NCBI GenBank assembly: GCA_900552365.1
Contig: URZP01000093.1
Coordinates: 1 to 5,411 of the forward strand
Reading direction: 5' to 3'
Source of the DNA: an uncultured Coriobacteriaceae bacterium
GTDB lineage: Bacteria > Actinomycetota > Coriobacteriia > Coriobacteriales > Eggerthellaceae
DNA: 5,411 nucleotides
Part shown: positions 1 to 5,365 of the stretch, one piece after another
Numbering within the stretch: the first letter of the stretch is position 1
How the letters are laid out: each line of letters starts with the position of its first letter
Position numbers and translations under genes: made by a program
Notes under the pieces: model-generated
Told to the model about the DNA's origin: nothing
The model's input: only the letters and a program-made list of their open reading frames with translations
Databases searched by the model: none

Positions 1-51
1 GCCCCCATACGGACCTGAACCGTACGCGTCTGCCAATTCCGCCACACCCGC
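1..51 (-). tRNA. tRNA-Leu (anticodon CAG), 5' portion, truncated by window edge
   Basis: Read on the minus strand, this is the 5' part of a leucine tRNA that decodes CUG. The acceptor 5' strand GCGGGTG occupies 51-45. A D-arm with a GCG/CGC stem and the leucine-like GGAATTGGCAGA loop follows. The anticodon arm is perfect: stem TACGG/CCGTA (24-20 and 12-8) around loop TTCAGGT, with the anticodon CAG at 17-15. The next bases, TGGGGGC, begin the long variable arm expected of a class II (Leu/Ser/Tyr) tRNA. The variable arm's remainder, the T-arm and the 3' acceptor strand lie outside the window. The loop TTCAGGT and the D-arm closely match bacterial tRNA-Leu(CAG). Isotype and strand are secure. 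Only the 3' end is unseen. Confidence 0.95.
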
Positions 52-79
52 ATGCGCTATCTGACGATAACGAATTGAT

Positions 80-108
80 ATGTTACCGCAGCTTTCTGAT
101 TCATGCAA
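80..108 (-). promoter_or_regulatory. Sigma-70-type promoter of tRNA-Leu
   Basis: On the minus strand a -35 box TTGCAT (108-103) and a -10 box TAACAT (85-80) are separated by exactly 17 bases. Transcription would begin near position 73, about 22 bases before the mature tRNA 5' end at 51, a normal leader length for a tRNA precursor. The boxes match the consensus at 5 of 6 (-35) and 4 of 6 (-10) positions. This is the best-formed promoter in the window. Confidence 0.7.
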
Positions 109-159
109 GAGAAATTATTTGATCGCGCATACTTTTTGCAAGGTCTCGTATTTCGCAGG

Positions 160-189
160 TTCAGAGCGTCGGTTGATTTGCGATATCAT
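160..189 (+). promoter_or_regulatory. Weak candidate promoter for the Ser/Thr kinase gene
   Basis: A TATCAT element at 184-189 has a poor -35 match, TTCAGA (160-165), 18 bases upstream. Transcription would start near 196, giving a leader of roughly 120 bases before the ATG at 315. Nothing better is visible between the divergent tRNA promoter and the kinase start. The rest of 109-314 shows no convincing gene, repeat or hairpin. This is a pattern match only. Confidence 0.25.
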
Positions 190-314
190 TTCAGGGAACG
201 CGCTGGTCCTGATGGCTTGCATCGCGCAACGCAGCCGCATGCAACGCCGGTCCACCCGCGTTTCGCCCTGTCTGAAACGCACGCTGATCGAACTTGAACG
301 AAGGGGCAGGCCGC

Positions 315-2342
315 ATGGCCAAAGGCAAGCTCATACTCGACCGATATCGCCTGCTTGGCGAAGCTGGCGCGGGCGGCTATGGCACCGTCATGGTGGCGAA
401 GGACCCGCGTATCCAGCGCAAGGTCGCCATCAAGACCATTCCCCTTACCGAAACCGACGCTCTTCGCGCGGCGCTGCCCGGCGCAGATGCGGTTGCCGGT
501 TCGGCTGCGATCACTCACGGCTTGCCTTCCGACGACCTTCCCGACGACCCCGACGTTCAGGCGCTTGCCCATATTCCCGGCTTGGACGAGGCGCGCACTG
601 CCGCGATGCTATCCGACCCTCATATCGTCACGGTGTACGACGTGGAGGTTCGCGGACAAACTGCCTACTTGGTGATGGAGTATATCGAGGGCATCACGCT
701 TTCCAAACTGCTGCGCGATTACGTTGATTACGTGACGCTCGACATGATCACGGCGGTGTTCGACGCGGTTGCGGGCGCTCTGAAGAAAGCCCACGCGCAT
801 CGCGTGCTTCACCTTGACATCAAGCCCGACAACATCCTTATCAACAAGGAAGGCCAGGTCAAAGTAACCGACTTCGGCCTTGCGACCCTGGTTGACGCCT
901 CGGGTGTGGGAACCACAGGTGGCGGAACCGTCGGCTACATGCCGCTTGAGCAGATGCGTCGTGAAGAGCTTGACGTGCGCACTGACGAGTGGTCGCTTGC
1001 CTCTGTCACTTACGAGATGCTTGTGGGGTCAAATCCGTTTACTGCCTCCGACTTGGCTCACGCCGATCAGGCGATAACCGACGCTGAGCTGGTTCTTCCC
1101 TCGCTTTGCTGGGACGGCTTGGACGAAAGCATCGATGACGTCCTGTTCTATGCGCTTGCTCCTAACAAGGAAGACCGATACGAAACTGTGTTTGACTTCC
1201 AAGAGGAAGCTGACAAATTCCTGGGAGATGCTGAAGAAGGCGTCATTCAATTGAAATACGTCGTCGCCGACGCCCTTGATGCGGCCCGTGCCGCCCATGA
1301 CGGTGAAACCGACGTGATGGATCCGCTGCTTTTGCAGCAAGAGAACCAAAATTCCGAGGAAGAAAGGAAGGAGCGATCGGGGGCTCGCGGTTCCCGTGCG
1401 TCGCAGGTCGATCAGGACCAGCGCGCAAGGCAAAGCCAGCGCAAGCCTCGCGCCCCGAAAGTCCCCATGAAAGACAGGCTCACACCTTCCGTTCAGAAAA
1501 TCCTTTCACGTGTATTCGGCGCATTGACCAGCGGATTTTTGGGTTTCCTTGCGCTGGCGAATCTGCCGTTCTTCGCAGGATGGGACAGCGGCGCCTATGC
1601 CGCCACGGCCTCGCTTACCCAGCTGGGCAGCGGCATCTTCGCATCTTCGTCGCCGCTGGTGTTCATGCTGGTCGTGTCCTTGGTGTTTGCGGTGTTGGGT
1701 GCGGTCGTTCCTCATGTTGGGGCGCTGGTGGGTTTCTGCTCGGTTTCCCTTACGTTCGTGATGGGCGCCAGCCCGCTAGTTGGCGTCATTCTGTTGGCGG
1801 CAAGCATTGCGTGGTGGTTCTTCGTCGGCCGCGTGGGAATTGCCGAGCCTAACGTCGCTATGGCACTGCCGGTGGTGGGCGCCTTTGGCTTCAACGCGTT
1901 CCTTCCTTTGGTAGCGGGCACGTGCCTTCGCCCGCGCAACGCTTTCATCACGCTTGCGTATGCGGCGCTGTGGGCGCTGGTTTTGGGCGCCTGCGGAACC
2001 GGCAACATGATGGGGTGGGAGGCGCTCCTTTACTGGAATTTTGCGCAGGTCGATGTCTCGCATCGCCTGCTGGCCATGCTTGCGGCACCTGCTACCTGGT
2101 GCACTGTCGTTAGTTGGTTGGTCGCCGTGGTTGCAGAGTCGGCGTGCAATTCGAGGGGGAGCAAGCCTCTTGCTGTGCTCGGCGTGGTGCTTGCGGCCGC
2201 CTTGTTGGTTGCGGGCGCATTCGCTGCAGCGTGGTTTGAGACGGGCATGGTTGGCATGGCGGCTCCGGGGCCCGGCTTGATCGTTCCCATTGCCGTTTCT
2301 GCTGCGATTATGCTGTTTGTGGTTGTCGTCCTCCGCAAGTAA
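315..2342 (+). CDS. Membrane-anchored serine/threonine protein kinase with polytopic C-terminal domain
   Basis: This is a 675-residue Hanks-type kinase that should phosphorylate Ser/Thr on cytoplasmic proteins using ATP. The kinase domain covers about residues 11-302. Visible elements are the glycine loop G18-A-G-G-Y-G23, VAIK with K40, the likely alpha-C glutamate E92, hinge MEY (121-123), catalytic loop HLDIKPDN (D168, K170, N173), DFG (D186-G188), the activation segment ending GTVGYMPLEQ (204-213), D224 and R288. All core catalytic residues are present, but HRD is HLD and APE is PLE. An acidic insert of roughly 30 residues lies between K40 and E92. A charged, low-complexity linker (about 305-395) leads to eight or nine hydrophobic segments between 400 and 672. 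PASTA repeats, typical of PknB, are absent. ATG 315 is chosen because AAGGGG (301-306) sits 8 bases upstream. An in-frame TTG at 294 has no such site. The substrate is unknown. It stands alone: tRNA-Leu diverges upstream, and 169 bases separate it from the next gene, with no clear terminator. Confidence 0.9.
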   Translation: MAKGKLILDRYRLLGEAGAGGYGTVMVAKDPRIQRKVAIKTIPLTETDALRAALPGADAVAGSAAITHGLPSDDLPDDPDVQALAHIPGLDEARTAAMLSDPHIVTVYDVEVRGQTAYLVMEYIEGITLSKLLRDYVDYVTLDMITAVFDAVAGALKKAHAHRVLHLDIKPDNILINKEGQVKVTDFGLATLVDASGVGTTGGGTVGYMPLEQMRREELDVRTDEWSLASVTYEMLVGSNPFTASDLAHADQAITDAELVLPSLCWDGLDESIDDVLFYALAPNKEDRYETVFDFQEEADKFLGDAEEGVIQLKYVVADALDAARAAHDGETDVMDPLLLQQENQNSEEERKERSGARGSRASQVDQDQRARQSQRKPRAPKVPMKDRLTPSVQKILSRVFGALTSGFLGFLALANLPFFAGWDSGAYAATASLTQLGSGIFASSSPLVFMLVVSLVFAVLGAVVPHVGALVGFCSVSLTFVMGASPLVGVILLAASIAWWFFVGRVGIAEPNVAMALPVVGAFGFNAFLPLVAGTCLRPRNAFITLAYAALWALVLGACGTGNMMGWEALLYWNFAQVDVSHRLLAMLAAPATWCTVVSWLVAVVAESACNSRGSKPLAVLGVVLAAALLVAGAFAAAWFETGMVGMAAPGPGLIVPIAVSAAIMLFVVVVLRK

Positions 2343-2416
2343 AGCATGTTGGATTCCCAAGACCATTTTGGCCTGTAGGCGCTGGACGCTTGTTGGAACG
2401 GTGTTGGGTGTCGCTC

Positions 2417-2463
2417 TTGACTTGTAAACTTTCCCCATCGATCGGTGTAATGCGGACTATACT
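2417..2463 (+). promoter_or_regulatory. Candidate promoter region of the pyridoxamine kinase gene
   Basis: Two overlapping options are visible. One is TTGTAA (2422-2427) with an 18-base spacer to TGTAAT (2446-2451). The other is a -10-like TATACT at 2458-2463 without a recognisable -35 box. A TTGACT at 2417-2422 is a good -35 match but has no -10 at a proper distance. Either start would leave a leader of roughly 40-55 bases before the ATG at 2512. The presence of promoter-like elements and a 169-base gap suggest this gene is transcribed separately from the upstream kinase. Confidence 0.4.
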
Positions 2464-2511
2464 TACCGCCAAGATAACTTTTGCGAAAGCACTCGATGAA
2501 AGAAGGACCCG

Positions 2512-3405
2512 ATGACCGATCAGACCACCGATCTTCCCGCGCTGTACAAGCGCGAAGGCGACTACATCCCGCGCGTTGCTGCTGTTCATGACCTGTGCGG
2601 TTACGGCAAGTGCTCGCTTGGCGTGGCGATCCCCGTTCTTTCCGCGGCAGGTTGCGATGTCTGTCCCGTGCCGACCGGCCTGTTCAGCAGCCACACGGCG
2701 TTCCCTGGCTTCTACATGCACGATACCACCAATATCCTGCAGGACTACATCAACGCGTGGAAGGGCATCGGCGTTGAGATCGATGCCATTTACAGCGGCT
2801 TCTTGGGTGCGCCCGAGCAGGTCGATCTGATTCGCGAGCTGTATGCCATGTACCCCAACGCGCTGCGCGTGGTTGACCCTGTTATGGCTGATCACGGCAA
2901 GGTTTATCCCACCTATACGCCCGAGCTGTGTGCCGCTATGGCCGAGCTTGCCGCTGGTGCCGACATCCTTACCCCGAATCTGACCGAAGCAGCCATCATC
3001 TTGGACGAGCCCATCGGCGATGATTGGGCGGGCACCGACATCTCTGATGAAGAGGCCCATCGCATCGTTGCCGCACTGGTTGCCAAGGGCGCCAAGCATG
3101 TGGTGCTGAAGGGCATTCAGCGCGAGGGTGAAAACGTCATCCGTAACTTCGTCGGCGGCATCGATTGCGAAACCCACGAGCTTTCGAACGAGTACCTGCC
3201 GTACATGCTGCACGGCACCGGCGACGTTTACGCCTCGTGCTTGCTGGCAGCTATCATGGCCGGTCGCACGCTTGAAGAGGCCGTTCGTTTCGCTGGCGAC
3301 TTCACGCACGACGCGATGATCGTCTCTGCGAAGCAGCCCAACTTCCAGGAGCGTGGCGTTTCTTTCGAGCTTCTGCTTGGCAAGGTCAGCGACCTGCTGA
3401 AGTAA
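2512..3405 (+). CDS. pdxY: Pyridoxamine/pyridoxal kinase (vitamin B6 salvage)
   Basis: This 297-residue cytosolic enzyme of the ribokinase-like superfamily should phosphorylate pyridoxal, pyridoxamine and/or pyridoxine at the 5' hydroxyl using ATP (EC 2.7.1.35), salvaging B6 towards PLP. The family start VAAVHDLCGYGKCSL lies at residues 22-36, followed by the substrate-side TGLFSSHTAFPGF (55-67). YSGFLGAPEQ (94-103), DPVMADHGK (122-130), TPNLTEA (154-160) and the C-terminal HGTGD (234-238) are also present. D238 is the expected catalytic base of the anion-hole motif. Length is close to the family norm, with an extra N-terminal stretch of about 18 residues. The start ATG has AGAAGG (2501-2506) 5 bases upstream. 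A strong hairpin terminator follows the TAA. Family assignment is firm. Preference among B6 vitamers cannot be read from sequence, so pdxY versus pdxK naming is uncertain. Confidence 0.93.
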   Translation: MTDQTTDLPALYKREGDYIPRVAAVHDLCGYGKCSLGVAIPVLSAAGCDVCPVPTGLFSSHTAFPGFYMHDTTNILQDYINAWKGIGVEIDAIYSGFLGAPEQVDLIRELYAMYPNALRVVDPVMADHGKVYPTYTPELCAAMAELAAGADILTPNLTEAAIILDEPIGDDWAGTDISDEEAHRIVAALVAKGAKHVVLKGIQREGENVIRNFVGGIDCETHELSNEYLPYMLHGTGDVYASCLLAAIMAGRTLEEAVRFAGDFTHDAMIVSAKQPNFQERGVSFELLLGKVSDLLK

Positions 3406-3434
3406 CGGCATCCAACAGCCAACAACAACGAAAA

Positions 3435-3473
3435 AAAGACCGGCGTCGGGGGACTCCCTCGACGCCGGTCTTT
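3435..3473. terminator. Bidirectional intrinsic terminator between converging genes
   Basis: The arms AAAGACCGGCGTCG (3435-3448) and CGACGCCGGTCTTT (3460-3473) are perfect inverted repeats of 14 bases. Inside them GGGG (3449-3452) pairs with CCCT (3456-3459, one G-T), leaving a 3-base ACT loop, so the stem can reach 18 pairs. On the plus strand it is followed by TTTCTTCTT and would end the pyridoxamine kinase transcript 30 bases after its stop. On the minus strand it runs into an uninterrupted T7 (3437-3431) and would end the small membrane-protein gene about 50 bases after its stop. The outer bases CAACAAC (3423-3429) and GTTGTTG (3481-3487) could add a further pairing. Confidence 0.93.
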
Positions 3474-3523
3474 CTTCTTGGTTGTTGCGCTGCGGTGCCT
3501 GGCGCGGTTTTCGTGTTCGTGGG

Positions 3524-3814
3524 TTACTTGGCGCGACGAACGGTTGCCTTCTTGATCTCGGGCTTCTTCTCATCGACGGGGGCGGGCTTGGCCTTCGGCT
3601 TAGCGGGTGCCGTTTCCTCTTTCTCCTCGTCGTCATCGTCGTCGAACAGCGACCACTCGTCGTCGGTTTTGGGACCGCGGTCCTTGTAAACCGAGCGGGT
3701 CTTGCGTTCCATGATGACGCAAAGGATCAAGCTGATGACCAGGCCAGCGGCAACAAGAATGCCGATGCCGGTGTAGGTTTCGAACAGGAAATGGTAAATG
3801 GCGCCTGCGTCCAT
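3524..3814 (-). CDS. Small single-pass membrane protein with charged cytoplasmic tail, function unknown
   Basis: I do not recognise this protein. It is 96 residues from the chosen start and runs MDAGAIYHFLFETYTG, then a hydrophobic helix at about residues 15-35, then a basic ERKTR (36-40) consistent with the positive-inside rule and a cytoplasmic C terminus. The tail is split by charge: an acidic block DDDDDEEKEE (58-67), then a Pro/Ala/Lys-rich basic stretch (70-96) ending RRAK. The ATG at 3814 is preferred because AAGG lies 8 bases upstream and the N terminus then leads naturally into the helix. An in-frame ATG at 3868 would add 18 residues, but it has no good ribosome binding site and overlaps a candidate -10 element. 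The gene converges on the pyridoxamine kinase, sharing its terminator, and diverges from serS. Reality as a gene is supported by composition, membrane topology and placement. Function is open. Confidence 0.75.
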   Translation of the reverse strand: MDAGAIYHFLFETYTGIGILVAAGLVISLILCVIMERKTRSVYKDRGPKTDDEWSLFDDDDDEEKEETAPAKPKAKPAPVDEKKPEIKKATVRRAK

Positions 3815-3866
3815 GTGGCCCGCCTTATCGTTGCATTGCCAATGATTCTTCTGATGTCCGCCGCCC

Positions 3867-3875
3867 ATCTTACCA
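3867..3875 (-). promoter_or_regulatory. Candidate extended -10 promoter for the small membrane-protein gene
   Basis: On the minus strand TGG-TAAGAT (3875-3867) fits an extended -10 element (TGn followed by a -10 hexamer) with no clear -35 box. Transcription would begin near 3860, about 46 bases before the ATG at 3814. If correct, the alternative ATG at 3868 lies upstream of the transcript and cannot be used, which supports the shorter protein. Confidence 0.35.
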
Positions 3876-3958
3876 TTCTTGGCAACGCTCGGGTTGCTGC
3901 CGTCTGCCGCTTTCGTGCGTTCAGCGCAACTTTGCGGGTGGGACGTGATCCAAGGCGC

Positions 3959-3964
3959 TATACT
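3959..3964 (+). promoter_or_regulatory. Candidate -10 element of the serS promoter
   Basis: TATACT at 3959-3964 is a good -10 hexamer. No -35 match sits at 16-18 bases, since the nearest, TTGCGG at 3932-3937, is 21 bases away. Transcription from here would start near 3971 and give a leader of about 96 bases ahead of serS. The same octamer CTATACTT also occurs upstream of the pyridoxamine kinase gene (2457-2464). Confidence 0.4.
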
Positions 3965-4018
3965 TCAACAACATATCTGCAATCGTTTAACCAGCTAGTG
4001 GGATCGTCGTCGGGTCAA

Positions 4019-4048
4019 GCCGCAACGCGGCAAAACCGGGCGCCCGGT
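4019..4048 (+). promoter_or_regulatory. Two tandem hairpins in the serS leader
   Basis: GCCGC-AAC-GCGGC (4019-4031) forms a 5-pair stem. Three bases later, a perfect 14-base palindrome ACCGGGCGCCCGGT (4035-4048) can fold as a 5-pair stem with a 4-base loop. The second ends only 5 bases before the serS ribosome binding site. No U-tract follows, so neither is a terminator for the plus strand. As RNA they could influence ribosome access. As DNA the palindrome could be a protein-binding site. The structures are visible, but a regulatory role is inference. Confidence 0.45.
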
Positions 4049-4053
4049 CCAAA

Positions 4054-4059
4054 AAGGAG
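4054..4059 (+). promoter_or_regulatory. serS ribosome binding site
   Basis: AAGGAG lies 7 bases before the ATG at 4067. It fixes the start of serS and rules out the long in-frame open extension that runs upstream of it. Confidence 0.85.
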
Positions 4060-4066
4060 CCTCATC

Positions 4067-5359
4067 ATGCTAGACCTTCGCTATGTTCGCGAGAATCTCG
4101 AGGAAGTTGCCGCTGCTACCGAGAGTCAGCACGCTTCCTTCGACAAAGAGGCTTTCGCGAGCCTTGACGAAGAGCGTCGTCAGGCAATCGTGAAGGAAGA
4201 GGCCCTTCAGGCCGAGCGTAATACCATCTCGAAGCAAATCGGTCAGCTTCTTGCTCAGAAAAAGACGGAGGAAGCCGAGGCTGCCAAGGCTCGCGTCGCC
4301 GAGATCAAGGACGAGCTTCCCCGTGCGACCGCCGAGCGCGAGGCGATCGACGAGAAACTGAACGACATCCTGCTGCGTATCCCGAACATCCCGTCCGATA
4401 CCACGCCCGTCGGCGAGGACGAGAACGACAACCCCGAGGTTCGTCGTTGGGGCACCCCGCGCGACTTCGAGGCCGAGGGCTTCAAGATGAAGCCGCACTG
4501 GGATCTTGGCGCCGACCTGGGCATCATCGATTCTGAGCGCGCCAGCAAGCTTGCTGCAAGCCGCTTTGTCGTTCTGGCTGGTCAGGGTGCTCGCCTTGAG
4601 CGCGCCCTCATCAACTTCATGGCCGATACGCATACGTCGCGCGGCTTCAAGGAGTGGTGGCTGCCGGCCATGGCCAACGAGAAGACCATGACGGGCACCG
4701 GTCAGCTTCCCAAGTTTGAGGAGGACATGTTCCACACCCGCGAGGGCCTGTACATGATCCCCACCGCCGAGGTTCAGCTTACCAATCTGCATGCCGGCGA
4801 GGTTCTCGAGGCCGCCGATCTGCCGCTTCATTACTGCGCTTTCACCCCGTGTTTCCGCGAAGAGGCTGGCAGCGCCGGTCGCGACACCCGCGGCTTGATC
4901 CGCGTGCATCAGTTCGACAAGGTCGAGATGGTCAAGTTCGCCAAGCCCGAGGAAAGCTACAACGAGCTTGAGCTTATGGTCAACGACGCCGAGTTCATCT
5001 TGCAGCAGCTTGGTCTTCCGTACCGTGTTATCAACCTGTGCACCGGCGACCTGGGCTTCTCGGCCGCAAAGACCTACGACCTCGAGGTTTGGCTGCCTTC
5101 CTACGGCACCTACAAAGAAATCTCTTCGTGCTCGAACTGTGTCGACTTCCAGGCGCGTCGTGCGAACATCCGTTATCGCGACCCCGAGAACTTCAAGGGT
5201 ACGCGTTACGTCCACACGCTGAACGGCTCGGGCCTTGCGGTTGGCCGCACCATGGCTGCCGTGCTCGAGAACTACCAGCAGGCCGACGGCACCGTCAAGG
5301 TTCCCGAGGTGCTGGTTCCCTACATGGGCGGCGCCGAGTACATCACGGTCCAGAAATAG
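4067..5359 (+). CDS. serS: Seryl-tRNA synthetase
   Basis: This 430-residue class II aminoacyl-tRNA synthetase activates serine with ATP and charges tRNA-Ser in the cytoplasm. Its product also feeds selenocysteine synthesis where that pathway exists. The N-terminal MLDLRYVREN and the charged helical arm (about 28-103) form the long antiparallel coiled coil that grips the tRNA-Ser variable arm. In the catalytic core are motif 1 (about 176-200, ending WWLP), the serine-binding TAE loop (233-235), motif 2 FREEAGSAGRDTRGLIRVHQF (263-283) with R264 and E266, EISSCSNC (351-358), and motif 3 NGSGLAVGRT (386-395) with R394. Length is normal and no key residue is missing, so it should be fully active. 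The start is set by AAGGAG 7 bases upstream. It is transcribed away from the small membrane-protein gene and is followed after 6 bases by another possible gene. Confidence 0.98.
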   Translation: MLDLRYVRENLEEVAAATESQHASFDKEAFASLDEERRQAIVKEEALQAERNTISKQIGQLLAQKKTEEAEAAKARVAEIKDELPRATAEREAIDEKLNDILLRIPNIPSDTTPVGEDENDNPEVRRWGTPRDFEAEGFKMKPHWDLGADLGIIDSERASKLAASRFVVLAGQGARLERALINFMADTHTSRGFKEWWLPAMANEKTMTGTGQLPKFEEDMFHTREGLYMIPTAEVQLTNLHAGEVLEAADLPLHYCAFTPCFREEAGSAGRDTRGLIRVHQFDKVEMVKFAKPEESYNELELMVNDAEFILQQLGLPYRVINLCTGDLGFSAAKTYDLEVWLPSYGTYKEISSCSNCVDFQARRANIRYRDPENFKGTRYVHTLNGSGLAVGRTMAAVLENYQQADGTVKVPEVLVPYMGGAEYITVQK

Positions 5360-5365
5360 TTTTGA

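Noticed and set aside
294..314. TTG start at 294 for the kinase
   Set aside because: There is no Shine-Dalgarno sequence before it, whereas the AAGGGG at 301-306 lies within this extension and is well spaced for the ATG at 315.
80..727. Plus-strand open frames beginning at 80 and 103, upstream of and overlapping the kinase gene
   Set aside because: They cross the tRNA promoter region and run into the kinase gene out of frame, with Arg-rich, low-quality translations and no ribosome binding site.
2343..2400. Possible terminator after the Ser/Thr kinase
   Set aside because: Only a 4-pair CCAA/TTGG hairpin is visible, with no following T-run, which is too weak to call.
1776..2438. Minus-strand open frame (220 codons) opposite the kinase membrane domain
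   Set aside because: The Arg/His/Gln-rich translation has no domain and overlaps the convincing membrane segments of the plus-strand gene.
2308..3636. Long minus-strand open frame (442 codons) opposite the pyridoxamine kinase gene
   Set aside because: It is antisense to a clear enzyme gene, crosses the strong terminator hairpin, and its translation is Arg-rich with no recognisable domain. Such frames arise from G/C-ending codons on the real strand.
3935..3945. GGGTGGGAC resembling the T-box core (AGGGTGGNACCGCG) upstream of serS
   Set aside because: The match fails after the first part of the motif and lies upstream of the presumed serS transcription start. There is no room for a Stem I outside the divergent gene, and no terminator or antiterminator pair follows. 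An Infernal scan with the T-box model (RF00230) would settle it.
3482..4066. Open in-frame extension upstream of serS, which would give a 625-residue protein
   Set aside because: SerS begins with the family-typical MLDLRYVREN at 4067 behind a strong AAGGAG. The extension runs antisense through the small membrane-protein gene, across both promoters and the leader hairpins, and shows no SerS homology.
4070..5215. Long minus-strand open frame (381 codons) inside serS
   Set aside because: It is fully antisense to serS, lacks a ribosome binding site and domain, and is the mirror of serS codon bias.
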